56,052 nt of DNA from Flammeovirgaceae bacterium (GTDB taxonomy: Bacteria > Bacteroidota > Bacteroidia > Cytophagales > Cyclobacteriaceae), in contig JADJMA010000064.1 in assembly GCA_016709845.1 (NCBI GenBank), positions 1 to 56,052 of the forward strand, in the 5' to 3' direction. Of the stretch, positions 39,992 through 49,818 are shown one piece after another; the first letter of the stretch is position 1, and each line of letters begins with the position of its first letter. The position numbers and the translations under genes were made by a program. The notes beneath the pieces were generated by a model. The model saw nothing but the letters and a program-made list of their open reading frames with translations, was not told where the DNA came from and did no database searches.

Positions 39992-42388
39992 TTAATATTT
40001 AAGATTTACTTTTTCATCTTTTGGTTTTTCTTTTGCCTTCTTCACATAGGTTTCTAGCCAGATATCCATTTCCCACAGTGTATGCAAAATGCTTTCCTTT
40101 GCCGCATATCCGTGGCTTTCATAAGGTAACACTACATAGCGTGCCGTGCCACCATGTCCTTTAATGGCATTGTAAAATCTTTCTGTTTGAATGGGAAACG
40201 TTCCCGAATTATTATCGGCCTCTCCATGAATAAACAAAATCGGTTCTTTGAGTTTATCGGCATACGAGAAGGGCGACATCTCGTAGTATACTTCCGGTGC
40301 TTGCCAATAAGTTCGTTCTTCGGCCTGAAACCCAAAGGGGGTAAGGGTTCGGTTATAAGCACCGCTCCGTGCAATGCCGGCTCTAAAAATATCAGAGTGT
40401 GCAAGCAGGTTGGCTGTCATAAACGCTCCATAGGAATGGCCACCCACCCCAACACGCGTGGGATCGAGTACGCCTAACGAAGCAGCATAATCAACGACTG
40501 CCTGCGCACTGGCAACCAATTGTTTCACATAGGTATCATTTGGTTCCTGATCGCCTTCACCAACAATAGGCATGGAAGCATTGTCTAATACGGCATAGCC
40601 ACGCATTACCCAATAGATCGGACCACCCCAACTCAAGCGGGTGAATGTATGAGGCGAACCTTTCACCTGTCCGGCCGCATCGGCAGATTTAAACTCACGC
40701 GGATAGGCCCATACAAATCCCGGTAGCGGACCTGATTCTTTTTTATAGCCAGGAGGTAAGTATAAATCGGCAGTAAGTTCTACGCCATCGGCTCGCTTGT
40801 ATTTCAATACTTGTTTTTTTACATCCTTAATTTGTGGATAGGGATGCGGAAAGGAAGTAATAGCAGTTACTTTAGATGAGCTAATAGTGCGCGAATAGTA
40901 ATTAGGATTTTCAGTATTCGATTCGCGGGAAGTAACAAAAAGTTCCCTTTTTGAATCGAGAAAAGTAATGAGTATTCATAGTACGGAGCAACACATTGCC
41001 ATTGCCGGGTTTTCTTCAATGAAGTTAAATCCATCTTATCCATAAAGGGCATATCCCCGGAAGGAGAAGAGCCCGCGCCACTTAAAAAAACATTATTCTC
41101 TTTAATCAGAATAGTATTAAGACCAAACTGATTAGCCTCAGTAATTACGCTGCCCGGATTATTATAGCCGTCATCGTAGTCGCGGTCGAACAAAGTTTTC
41201 TTTTGTCCAGTGGTCGGATTAACCTGGTAAACCCGTTCCTTGCGGTCGCTTACCCACCGTTCATAAACCCAGGCAACATTATCGTTACCCCACACTATGC
41301 GACTATAGCGCAGTGGCAAGGCAATGAGTTCTTTTGCATTGCTGGTAAATGGATAATCTTGAGTAAAAATTTTATCGCGAATGTCGGCTTTCATTTTTGG
41401 ATCACCTCCATCCTGCTTGCACCCAAACCAACGTGGCAGGTTTATCGGCTCGCCAACTATGCTCTCGGGGTTCGCGCTGTGTAGCGTTAAATCCGGTTGG
41501 TATATAATCCAGTAAGGGTATGCGTGCAATCTCTTTCACCAACTTTCCATTTAGATCAATGACGTTTACAGTTTTGGGGAAGAGATAAACAGGCACGAGG
41601 TAGGAGTAAGGATGCTGAACAATTTCAGTAAGCACCAGCTTGCCGTCTGGGGATGGTGTAAAGTCTAAATGAATAGCAGCCGGACTTAATGTTTTTTCAG
41701 TCGCGGTAATTACATCTTTTAAAATAAGATCGGATTGCGTGTAATAATCAAAAGCGGCTTCATCATACCTGTTTTTTAACAGATCCTGATAAGTTCGTGA
41801 AGGCGCCTTTTTACCAAGATTCTCTTCAACGGTAGGTCCTTGTGGTACCCTCGATTTTTCGGGTAGCGGTTGCAACCCATTAGGAACAGCTGTAAAAAGA
41901 ATCTGGTGTGAGTCAGAGAGCCAGGTGTAGCCGCCCATGGCTGCATTTAATTTTCGATCAGAAAGTTTTGATGCGGTTAATGTAGCCACATCAATCACCC
42001 ATAACTCAATTTTATTGGCATCCGTTTGAAGAAAGCAAATTCGTTTACTATCAGGCGAAAAAGCAAGGCTACTTGCAGTAAGTGGAGTGGGAAGATTTTT
42101 TGCTTTTATTCCAATCGTATAATTACTTCGGCTGGGGCCAAAGTTTTCCGGATTGATGCGTAATCCACCAATGCGTAGTTCGGGTCTGGATAACTGTTCA
42201 ATCGTAGGGAAATCAGAACGCTCTAACAACAACATCCATTGTTTATCTGGTGAAAAGGAAACGAAAGGAGTTAAGGGTGCCTCCAGCAGTTTAACAATTT
42301 CTTCAGGCGGCCGTTGATACGAAAGATTTTCCTGGCCGTTTACAAGAGCAGAAATGGAAATGAATACTAAAACGAGCAGCTTTTTCAT
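39992..42388 (-). CDS. S9 family peptidase (S9D, glutamyl-endopeptidase-like), frame broken
   Basis: Exported serine peptidase of about 798 residues. Signal peptide MKKLLVLVFISISALVNGQ, an eight-bladed-type propeller (SPDKQWMLLLERSDFP, SLAFSPDSKRICFLQTD), then the hydrolase domain: VGVGGHSYGAFMTANLLAHS (Ser), LFIHGEADNNSGTFPIQTER (Asp), YESHGYAAKES (His), and ARSGAYNRTLTPFGFQ typical of the S9D group. Frames: 42388-41402, 41529-40867 and 40807-39992; the last join reads NTENPNYYSRTISSSKVTA. Divergent from a small membrane protein gene. Confidence 0.88.
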
Positions 42389-42531
42389 AACAGTGAATTT
42401 TATTGAAAAGTAATTTACCGGTTTAAATCAAATCGGTAACTTTTATTTTATTGAAAGCTATATTTTATTGTTGATTGGCTAAAATAAGTCGGAATCTTGC
42501 ATTAATTTCGAACCACTCAAATTTCAATACT

Positions 42532-42972
42532 ATGCTTGATTTACTTCTGTTAACGCACTCTGTTGTTCGCTACTTTGTTCTGATGTTTTTGTTGGTGGTG
42601 ATCGTTCGGTCTTTTTCGGGGTGGCAAAAGAACGCTGGCTATACGGGATTGGATGATAAGATGAGTCTTTGGCTTTTTATTCTCACCCATACCCAGTTGC
42701 TGGTTGGCTTGACCTTATACTTTGTTAGTCCAAGGGTAATCTTTAGTGGAGCTTCTATGAAAGATGCCATAGACCGCTACTGGCTGGTTGAGCATAACAC
42801 TATGATGTTGATCGCTATTGTGTTTATTACGATAGCTCGTATTTCTGCTAAAAAGAGGGCAGATGCTGTTGCCAAGCACAAGCGACTATTCATTTTCAAT
42901 ACAATCGCCCTTATTATCATTGTTGCAGCTATCGCTATGAGTGGCCGAGGATTTTTCAGTTTGCCAGAATAA
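42532..42972 (+). CDS. four-TM membrane protein with conserved-looking histidines
   Basis: 146 residues, intact. Start at 42532 (MLDLLLLTHSVVRYFVLMFL). Four membrane segments: residues ~1-25, ~48-68, ~83-105 and ~120-140. Histidines sit within or at the edge of helices (LLTHSVVRY, FILTHTQLL, WLVEHNTMM, AKHKRLF). That pattern is seen in small cytochrome b-like proteins, so heme binding is possible but not shown; I cannot assign a family. Confidence 0.7.
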   Translation: MLDLLLLTHSVVRYFVLMFLLVVIVRSFSGWQKNAGYTGLDDKMSLWLFILTHTQLLVGLTLYFVSPRVIFSGASMKDAIDRYWLVEHNTMMLIAIVFITIARISAKKRADAVAKHKRLFIFNTIALIIIVAAIAMSGRGFFSLPE

Positions 42973-43157
42973 GGTTCGAGTATAGATCATACTTAATAGA
43001 CGCCATACAGGCATGGGTTTTGATTATATTTTAACCCAGATTATGGATTAGGAATGCATAGCGTGGCAGAAGGGTTGACAATTCTAACGTTAATGTCAGG
43101 ATATCAAGGTTAAACTCTCGGTTGAAAGTGTTAACTTTAACTATAAATTTTTTTTTG

Positions 43158-44914
43158 ATGAAATACATTCTTGCCCTGCTTTGTTGGTTAGTCGGTTCAG
43201 TCGTTTTTTCTCAGGAGATAAGCCCACGGTATGAGTTAGTGAAGATGAATGATAAAATTAACACGCTCTACCATCAGGTGTCGCCTGTTATTTCTATTGA
43301 TGGTACCAAGCTCTACTATTTTGTCAGCAACCATCCGCAAAACACGTATGGTAAAGAAAACAGTCAGGACATCTGGGTTTCTACGCTGGATGATAAAGGG
43401 GTTTGGTCGGAAGGAAAACGAATGGGTCCACCCTTAAATGATAACAGATATAATCAGGTATTCAATGTAATGCCCGATGGTTCACTTTTAATTCGGGGTG
43501 GTCGCGCAAAAAACTCAAAAGGTTTTTCTCTGGTTAGCCCCGATGGTCGTGTAAATCAATTAGGTATCCCCAGTTTCTCAGATATGGATAAAGGTATTTT
43601 CAATGGAGCCAGCATTTCTGCTGACGGACAACATCTGATTCTCTATTTTTCGGAAAAACAAGGTGACAAATTCAGCGACCTCTATCTTTCTAACCAACAA
43701 AATGGGCAGTGGACGGTTCCTGTTAAGTTAAAGATCAGCTCTGCTGCTGATGACTACAGTCCATTTATATCACCCGATCAAAAGACCTTATATTTTTCAA
43801 GCGATCGATTCGCGAAGGACAAAGTAGGAGGTACTGATATCTATAAAACCACGCGCCTGGATGATACCTGGATGAATTGGTCGGAACCAGCAAACCTGGG
43901 TCGTTTAATCAATACACCTGTTGGGGATGCTTATTTTTCTATAGATACGAACGGAAATATTTTCACAGCACGTTCAGGTGCCCGTATAGATGGTGGCAAC
44001 TTCGATCTCTTTATTTTAAGACCGCGCAATTTTAAAATTCTTCTTACAGGTACCACCTACGATCAAAAAACCCAAGTACCGGTGCAGGCAGCCATAGAAT
44101 TAAAAATGAAAGAGCATGACCCTATTCATTTACGTACAACACCTGCTGGAAATTTTGAAACGTATGTTCCAGAGATAGAATCCTATTCGGTAACAGCCGC
44201 CTCGGCCGGGTATTTGCCGTTTAATCAAACCTACACGGTTCCGCAAATCAAACACGACACAACCCTGCATGTCGACATCTATTTAAATACAATAGCCAGG
44301 CCCTTGGTTTTAAAGGTGATTTAATCAATAAGAAGACAGACCAAAAGATTGCGGGTTCAAAAGTAAATGTTGAGCTTAAAGCGGATCGTGCTACCCGATA
44401 TTCCTTGCAGGCTCCGGATGGCTCGTATGAACAAACTATTTCGAGTTTGGGTTGGTACCTATTTTCCGCTTCTGCTGATGGGTATTTGAATGCGAGCGAT
44501 AGCGTGGAGGTTGTTAGTGAGGAGATTACACCTGTAGTTAAAAATGTATATCTAACACCTATTGAGGTAGGGCTTACTGTAAGATTAAAGAATATCTATT
44601 TTGATTTTGACAAGACAACTTTGAAGTCAGAGTCTTTTGTCGAACTTGATAAAGTGGTTGATTTTTTAAAACGCAACTCCTCCGTCTCCATAGAAATATC
44701 CGGGCACACCGACAGCAAAGGAAGCGATAGCTATAATGAAAATCTTTCGCAAGGAAGATCGCAAGCCGTAGTAGACTATCTGATTAGTCAAGGTATTGAT
44801 TCATCGCGATTGGAGGCCCATGGTTATGGCGAATCAAAACCGATTGATTCGAACGATACCGAAGCAGGCCGTGCAAACAACCGAAGGGTAGAGTTTACCG
44901 TTTTAAAAATTTAA
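43158..44914 (+). CDS. OmpA-family protein with PD40 propeller, one frameshift
   Basis: Exported protein of about 585 residues. Signal peptide MKYILALLCWLVGSVVFSQ at 43158 (an earlier in-frame start at 43122 gives a worse leader). PD40-type blades: SIDGTKLYYFVSNHPQNTYG, SADGQHLILYFSEKQGDKFS, SPDQKTLYFSSDRFAKDKVG. Then regulatory-like beta domains (ILLTGTTYDQKTQVPVQAAI and, after a break near 44318, KGDLINKKTDQKIAGSKVNV) and a C-terminal OmpA domain (IYFDFDKTTLKSESFVELDK, NENLSQGRSQAVVDYL). No TPR region, unlike the protein at 26098. Overlaps the convergent DUF2007 gene by 20 bp. Confidence 0.87.
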
Positions 44915-45323
44915 TTATCCCTATTGATTCAAATTCTCGCTTGCAATTTTCGCAAGTATAAATTTTCTTCTCTTCCATAAAAGGACTTACAAACATCGTA
45001 GTAAGCATGCTTTCAAGGGTCCCGGGTTGACTTTCCTTTAAGGTTACTTTGTTGGATTCGCAATGCGGACAGTGGAAATTTTCCTGGTCGTTGTTTGTTT
45101 CTTCTTCAATGAGTATATCCTTTACCTGTTCAACATCATTTGCGAAAATGTGAAGACGCACTCCTGAGAATAATTCATTGCGAAAAGGATAGAGCCCCAC
45201 AAAATGCTCACCGGAAAGGAAGCAAGGAATGCCATACGCATCTAACTTGGTTTTAACCAGATTAGCCGCCATCGCAGTATCATACGAATCGAATACAATA
45301 ATTTGATCGGCCGGGTCGCTCAT
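44895..45323 (-). CDS. DUF2007-domain protein with C-terminal zinc ribbon
   Basis: 142 residues, intact. N-terminal DUF2007-type fold (IIVFDSYDTAMAANLVKTKL, YGIPCFLSGEHF, GVRLHIFANDVEQVKDIL), then a zinc ribbon CPHCESNK...CENCKREF. Cytosolic. Function of the family is unknown; a putative signalling or PII-like role is only speculation. Divergent from the sigma factor gene. Confidence 0.8.
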   Translation of the reverse strand: MSDPADQIIVFDSYDTAMAANLVKTKLDAYGIPCFLSGEHFVGLYPFRNELFSGVRLHIFANDVEQVKDILIEEETNNDQENFHCPHCESNKVTLKESQPGTLESMLTTMFVSPFMEEKKIYTCENCKREFESIGIIKFLKR

Positions 45324-45441
45324 AAAAACAGGTAATCATACTGAAATAACAAAGAAGTCGGGTCAACATACCCTCTGTGAGAATATTTTTTTGAACTATC
45401 TTGTAACAACTTACCATAAGCATCGTCTTGCTTTTGAAACA

Positions 45442-45955
45442 ATGAATCTCGAAACCTTTGAAAACCGGGTGTTGCCTACTAAAAATAAGCTTTTTCGATT
45501 TGCTTTCCGCTTAGTGGGAAGTACCGAAGAAGCCAAAGACATAGTGCAGGAAGTAATGATCAAAGTTTGGAATGGACGGGAGCAGATGGCCGAAGTGCAA
45601 AACATGGAAGCCTGGTGTATGCGCATCACCAAAAATCTCTCGCTCGACCGACTTCGCTCAAAGCAACGCAGAGTAACCGATCCGATTGAACAGGGCATGG
45701 AGATTAAAAATGAAACGCTAACCCCTCATGAGAGGGACAGAAATTCATGAGAATATGCAACAACTAAACGAAATGATAGCCGCGTTGCCAGAGAAGCAAC
45801 GCCAGGTGATACACCTTCGCGATATTGAAGGGTATAGTTACAACGAAATTTGTGACATTTTGGAACTGGATATGAATCAAGTGAAGGTTAACTTATTCAG
45901 GGCACGCAATACAGTAAGGGAAAAATTTATAAAAATCAACGCGTATGGACTCTAA
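45442..45955 (+). CDS. ECF-type RNA polymerase sigma factor, one frameshift
   Basis: Sigma-70 family protein of about 171 residues. Region 2: RFAFRLVGSTEEAKDIVQEV, MIKVWN, and NMEAWCMRITKNLSLDRLRS. Region 4: IAALPEKQRQVIHLRDIEGY, SYNEICDILELDMNQVKVNL. The frame breaks near 45735, where dropping one G gives LTPHERTEIHENMQQ. The start at 45442 (MNLETFENRV) fits the family; 45391 is an upstream in-frame alternative. Overlaps the anti-sigma-like gene by 11 bp. Confidence 0.9.
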
Positions 45956-46445
45956 GCATATCGAATTGTTGCTGGAGAAATATTGGAACTGTGAAACCTC
46001 GTTGGAAGAAGAACAGCAACTTCGTGAATTCTTTAAGAATGAAGTTCCCGAATCAATGAAGGATGTAGCAGAAGTCTTTCGGTACTTTCATGCACAGCAA
46101 AAGCAGCAACTGAGCATTCATAATTTTGATTCGGCTATTACCAAAAAAATTCAGCAGGATAAGCCGAAGGGCAAAGTAGTTCAACTTATTACGAACTACA
46201 GTCGAATAGCTGCCGGTATCCTGGTTGTAGTAGCTGCCACCTATTTTGTGCGGCAGGAAGTACGCAAGGCCTACCCACCAGAAATAGCCGATACCTATAG
46301 TGACCCCAAGTTGGCACTGGAAGAAACCAAAAAGGCTTTTTTGATGATCTCGAATGGATTTAACAGGGCACAAAAAGAAGCGGGTAAGATAAAAGTATTC
46401 AATGAAGCAGAGGAAAAATTCAGGGCAAACCCCTGGAAGAAGTAA
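45945..46445 (+). CDS. anti-sigma-factor-like membrane protein
   Basis: 166 residues, intact. The N-terminus (MDSKHIELLLEKYWNCETSL, EEEQQLREFF) is the typical start of Bacteroidota sigma-associated proteins; a single membrane segment lies around 88-102 (IAAGILVVVAATYFV); the C-terminal part is a charged, probably periplasmic helix. Its position directly after, and overlapping, the sigma gene makes it the likely regulator. No zinc motif (HxxxCxxC) is present, so it is not a ZAS anti-sigma. Confidence 0.75.
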   Translation: MDSKHIELLLEKYWNCETSLEEEQQLREFFKNEVPESMKDVAEVFRYFHAQQKQQLSIHNFDSAITKKIQQDKPKGKVVQLITNYSRIAAGILVVVAATYFVRQEVRKAYPPEIADTYSDPKLALEETKKAFLMISNGFNRAQKEAGKIKVFNEAEEKFRANPWKK

Positions 46446-46488
46446 AAGACACCAAAACGAAAATTTAAAAACATTAAAATAATCAGGT

Positions 46489-47070
46489 ATGAAAAAGTTA
46501 ATAATAGGAGCAGTGATGATGATGGCTGTTGCAGCCCAGGCGCAGAATGATGCCATAGCAAAATTCTTTACCAAGTATCAGGACGACACCTCGTTTAGTC
46601 AGGTGACTGTAAGTGGTAAGATGTTTAATATGATGGCTAACCTTTCTGGTGATACTCCGGAAGAAAAGGAAATGATTCAAGCTATTAGTAAGATCAAAGG
46701 CTTGAGAATCCTTTCGAAAAGTGAAACCAGAAATTCACGTGAGTTATATAAAGAAGCGATCGCCATGATTCCCTCGAAAGAATTTGAGGAACTTATGTCG
46801 ATCCGTGATAAGGATAAGGACATGAAGTTTTACACTAAAGAGTCTGGAGGTAAAATCAGTGAACTGGTAATGGTAATGGGCGGCAATGAAGAGTTTATGG
46901 TGATGACAATCTTTGGAGAAATTGATTTGAAGGAGATTTCCAAAATAGGTAAGGCTGTTAAAATAGATGGATTGGATAATTTGGAGAAAATCAAAGACAA
47001 GAAGAGAGGTCATACAAGTTATAGTGTTTGTATTTGCCAGCATTACCTTGGCGAATGCGCAAAGCAATAG
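46489..47070 (+). CDS. DUF4252 protein 1
   Basis: Signal peptide MKKLIIGAVMMMAVAAQAQ, then a DUF4252 domain: MFNMMANLSGDTPEEKEMIQ, SKIKGLRILSKSETRNSREL, FYTKESGGKISELVMVMGGN. About 190 residues as read, but the last 20 residues (RGHTSYSVC...) are in the frame of nothing homologous, and the true stop was probably just after EKIKDKKR near 47005. Small exported protein, function unknown. Confidence 0.75.
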   Translation: MKKLIIGAVMMMAVAAQAQNDAIAKFFTKYQDDTSFSQVTVSGKMFNMMANLSGDTPEEKEMIQAISKIKGLRILSKSETRNSRELYKEAIAMIPSKEFEELMSIRDKDKDMKFYTKESGGKISELVMVMGGNEEFMVMTIFGEIDLKEISKIGKAVKIDGLDNLEKIKDKKRGHTSYSVCICQHYLGECAKQ

Positions 47071-47572
47071 TTATCAAACGCTAAAAAATACTTTTTCGGA
47101 TGAGCCGGAGGTGCATAGTTTTGCTTTTAGCGGATGGATGGGCCGTCTGGTTTTAGACATGGTAGGTAACGATGAATTGAAGGATGCAATCAAAGATCTT
47201 AATCACGTTCGCTTTATTACCATTCCACATGCTGTGTTAGATGCCCGAAATTTGTCCGTGAATGGCTTCAAAAAAGTATTGCAACAAGATTCTTTTGAAG
47301 AGATTGCCTATATCCGCGATCGGGGTGAAGAAGTTACAATTTATTTACGCGAAACGGGTAATCATCAAAACCGAAAGAACGTATACTTCGTATTAGTGGA
47401 GGAGGAGCGAGAAGTGGTAGCTATTGAGCTAAAAGGGATTAGTGGATCCTCAACTTCTAAACCCACGCAACACCACATTAGTAATAAACAAATAAATGCG
47501 ATTCATTTTATTGATTCTTGTGAGCAGTACAGTGGCTTTTGGGCAAACCAAAACAACCCAGGCATTGGATGA
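46967..47572 (+). CDS. DUF4252 protein 2, ends uncertain
   Basis: Second paralogue. The reading frame opens at 46967, inside gene 1, but the signal-peptide-like sequence VIQVIVFVFASITLANAQ starts near 47010, so the true start has probably been lost by an indel there. Domain: FSGWMGRLVLDMVGNDELKD, DLNHVRFITIPHAVLDARNL, EEVTIYLRETGNHQN. The C-terminus as read runs into gene 3 (47496); the real end is probably near 47490. Exported; function unknown. Confidence 0.68.
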   Translation: MDWIIWRKSKTRREVIQVIVFVFASITLANAQSNSYQTLKNTFSDEPEVHSFAFSGWMGRLVLDMVGNDELKDAIKDLNHVRFITIPHAVLDARNLSVNGFKKVLQQDSFEEIAYIRDRGEEVTIYLRETGNHQNRKNVYFVLVEEEREVVAIELKGISGSSTSKPTQHHISNKQINAIHFIDSCEQYSGFWANQNNPGIG

Positions 47573-48068
47573 TAAATACGAAGGGTTATCCTTATTTTTT
47601 TATAAGAATACCTTGCGGATGCTTAATCAAACAGACGATAAAGAGTTTGATGAGCTCATCAAAGATATTGATAAGATGAAATTTATGATGATTGATAAGG
47701 GCGAATCAGCTTTTACCAGTGCTGATTATAAAAAATTAAAATCCGCGTATGTTTCTGAATCGTACGAGGAAATGATGAGTGGGCGCTATGACGGGAAAAA
47801 CTTTGATGTTTATCTGCGTGAAAAAGATGGCCAGATAAAAGGAACGGTGATACTTGCCAATGATTCGTCTAGTTTATTTGTTCTTGATATTCTGGGCAAG
47901 ATCGCACTTGACAAAGCCCCCGCGCTTTTTAAAACCATTGATAGCAGTACGGATATTGGAAAAAAAATAAAGGACTTTGCCGGTATAAACGAGAAGAATG
48001 AAAAGAAGGCGGAAGAAAAAAAATCGGAGGCAAAGAAGAATAACGACCCGGATACAAATAATCAATAA
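47496..48068 (+). CDS. DUF4252 protein 3
   Basis: Third paralogue, 190 residues. Signal peptide MRFILLILVSSTVAFGQ; domain NTLRMLNQTDDKEFDELIKD, IDKMKFMMIDKGESAFTSAD, and FDVYLREKDGQIKGTVILAN; C-terminal highly charged tail (NEKNEKKAEEKKSEAKK), absent from the other two. Six bases upstream of the ABC ATPase start. The shared FTxxDYKKL / DVYLRE block ties the three paralogues together. Confidence 0.75.
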   Translation: MRFILLILVSSTVAFGQTKTTQALDDKYEGLSLFFYKNTLRMLNQTDDKEFDELIKDIDKMKFMMIDKGESAFTSADYKKLKSAYVSESYEEMMSGRYDGKNFDVYLREKDGQIKGTVILANDSSSLFVLDILGKIALDKAPALFKTIDSSTDIGKKIKDFAGINEKNEKKAEEKKSEAKKNNDPDTNNQ

Positions 48069-48074
48069 TTAATT

Positions 48075-48974
48075 TTGGAAACAGTTCTATCCATTCAAAA
48101 ACTCACAAAGAACTTCGGAAAGCTTTGCGCAGTCAATCAACTGGATCTTGAGGTAAAACGAGGTCAGGTATTTGGTATGCTCGGTCCAAACGGTAGTGGT
48201 AAAACTACAACGTTGGGAATGTTAATGGGAGTTGTCAATCCAACCTCAGGAAGTTTTTCCTGGTTTGGGCAGCCCGCAACCCATGAAACACGAAAGAAGA
48301 TTGGAGCTGTTTTGGAGCATCCAATATTTTACCCTTACCTGAGTGGCCAAAAAAATTTAGAATTGAACGCCCTCATTAAAGGTGCTGATCCAGCCAATAT
48401 TCCAAAAGTGCTGGAGACGTTAGAACTTATGGATCGCAAAGATGATAAGTATCAAACCTATTCATTAGGGATGAAGCAGCGCCTGGCCATAGCTTCGGCA
48501 CTAGTGAGTGATCCCATAATTTTAATACTCGATGAACCCACGAATGGACTTGATCCAATGGGTATAGCCGAGATACGGGAGATTATTAAAAAGATTGCTG
48601 AGGATGGTAAAACAATTATACTGGCCAGTCATTTATTAGATGAAGTCCAAAAAGTGTGTACTCATTTTGCTGTGTTGAGAAGAGGGACCCTTATGCATGT
48701 GGGGCCAGTCGATGATGTTGGTAAAGGGGAGGAGTTAGTGGAAGTACAAGCGTATCACGATGACCTCGGAGTACTACTACAGGAATTTATTGGTAGCGGA
48801 CAGATTAAAAAGGAGAATGGGTTGTTTCAGGTAATGATGAAAGAGGGCTATCACAGCACCGATCTTAATCGGTTTTTATTTGACAAAGGCATTGTGGCTT
48901 CTTACCTCGCAACTCGTAAAAAAAGTCTGGAGAAACAATTTTTGGAAATCCTGACCGATCATAGTCATTCTTAA
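48075..48974 (+). CDS. ABC transporter ATP-binding protein
   Basis: 299 residues, intact. Walker A MLGPNGSGKTTTLG (~34-47), signature YSLGMKQRLAIA, Walker B LILDEPTNGLDP, and the H-loop in ILASHLLDE. Most like the ATPase of BcrA/gliding-type exporters with a separate membrane subunit. The start is a TTG at 48075 (METVLSIQKL); no ATG lies between it and the previous stop 6 bp away. Paired with the permease 26 bp downstream. Confidence 0.92.
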   Translation: METVLSIQKLTKNFGKLCAVNQLDLEVKRGQVFGMLGPNGSGKTTTLGMLMGVVNPTSGSFSWFGQPATHETRKKIGAVLEHPIFYPYLSGQKNLELNALIKGADPANIPKVLETLELMDRKDDKYQTYSLGMKQRLAIASALVSDPIILILDEPTNGLDPMGIAEIREIIKKIAEDGKTIILASHLLDEVQKVCTHFAVLRRGTLMHVGPVDDVGKGEELVEVQAYHDDLGVLLQEFIGSGQIKKENGLFQVMMKEGYHSTDLNRFLFDKGIVASYLATRKKSLEKQFLEILTDHSHS

Positions 48975-48999
48975 ATTCGTACTTCGTAATTTAAAAATC
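48975..48999. repeat. TTCGTA motif pair
   Basis: Gap between ATPase and permease genes with TTCGTA at 48976 and 48983. Same unit as the clusters near 16585 and 21126. Confidence 0.4.
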
Positions 49000-49818
49000 A
49001 TGCTTCATTTGCTAAAAATAGATCTAAAGAAAATGACCAACTACCGCACCTTTTGGGTGATTTGTGGTTTGTATTTTCTTACCCTTGGATTTACCACGGC
49101 CAGTGGTATGGAGATTTTAAAATGGCTGGCAAGCAAGGGTGCGGAGTTTGGTGCTGCAATTAACATCAACAGGGTTCCTCTTTATCATTTTCCTGATATT
49201 TGGCAAAACCTGATCTGGATCAGTGGTCTGTTTAAAATAGTGTTGGCGGTAATGGTTGTGATATCCATCACCAATGAATATCAATACCGAACGCTGAGGC
49301 AGAACATTATTGATGGGATGAGCCGTTGGGAATTTTTGCAATCGAAAATTCTGAGCAACGTTTTACTAAGCTTGGTCAGTGTCATTATGATTTAGATAAT
49401 TGCTGTGTTTACCTGCTTTATTTATACACCTAAAATTGAATGGAACTACTTTTTTGTAGGGAGCGAATTTTTTATTGCTTATTTTATTGAGGTCTTCTCT
49501 TTCCTTTCTTTTGCACTCATGTTGGGTGTTTTAATTAAACGTTCGGGGCTTACTATTGTCATGCTTATGCTCGCCAATATGATAGAGGCCATAATAAAAA
49601 TTAACATTTTCCGATTTGGTGTGGTGGATCAAATTGGGTGGTTAAAACAATTTTTTCCATTGGAGTCAATTAGTAACCTTGTTCCACTGCCTTTTGCACG
49701 ATATGCTTTTCAAGAGATTCAGGATTACGTATCGCTTGCAGCAATCGCTATCGCTATAGGTTGGGCTATCTTGTTCAATTATTTCGCTTATCTGAAATTG
49801 AAGAAATCAGATATTTAG
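49000..49818 (+). CDS. ABC transporter permease with in-frame TAG
   Basis: ABC-2-type permease, 272 codons excluding the stop. Six membrane segments: around residues 19-37, 75-97, 120-142, 150-175, 180-200 and 240-265 (for example ISGLFKIVLAVMVVISI, FFIAYFIEVFSFLSFALML, and YVSLAAIAIAIGWAILF). Codon 132 (49393-49395) is TAG: ..LVSVIMI-stop-IIAVFTCFIYT; the next codons continue the same membrane segment without a frame change. A substitution or a pair of indels (loss of T, gain of A) would explain it. Its partner ATPase is intact. Convergent with the GNAT gene. Confidence 0.85.

Noticed and set aside
46053..46574. 173-residue minus-strand ORF opposite the anti-sigma-like gene
   Set aside because: Low-complexity, Cys/Phe/Leu-rich shadow translation of a good plus-strand gene.
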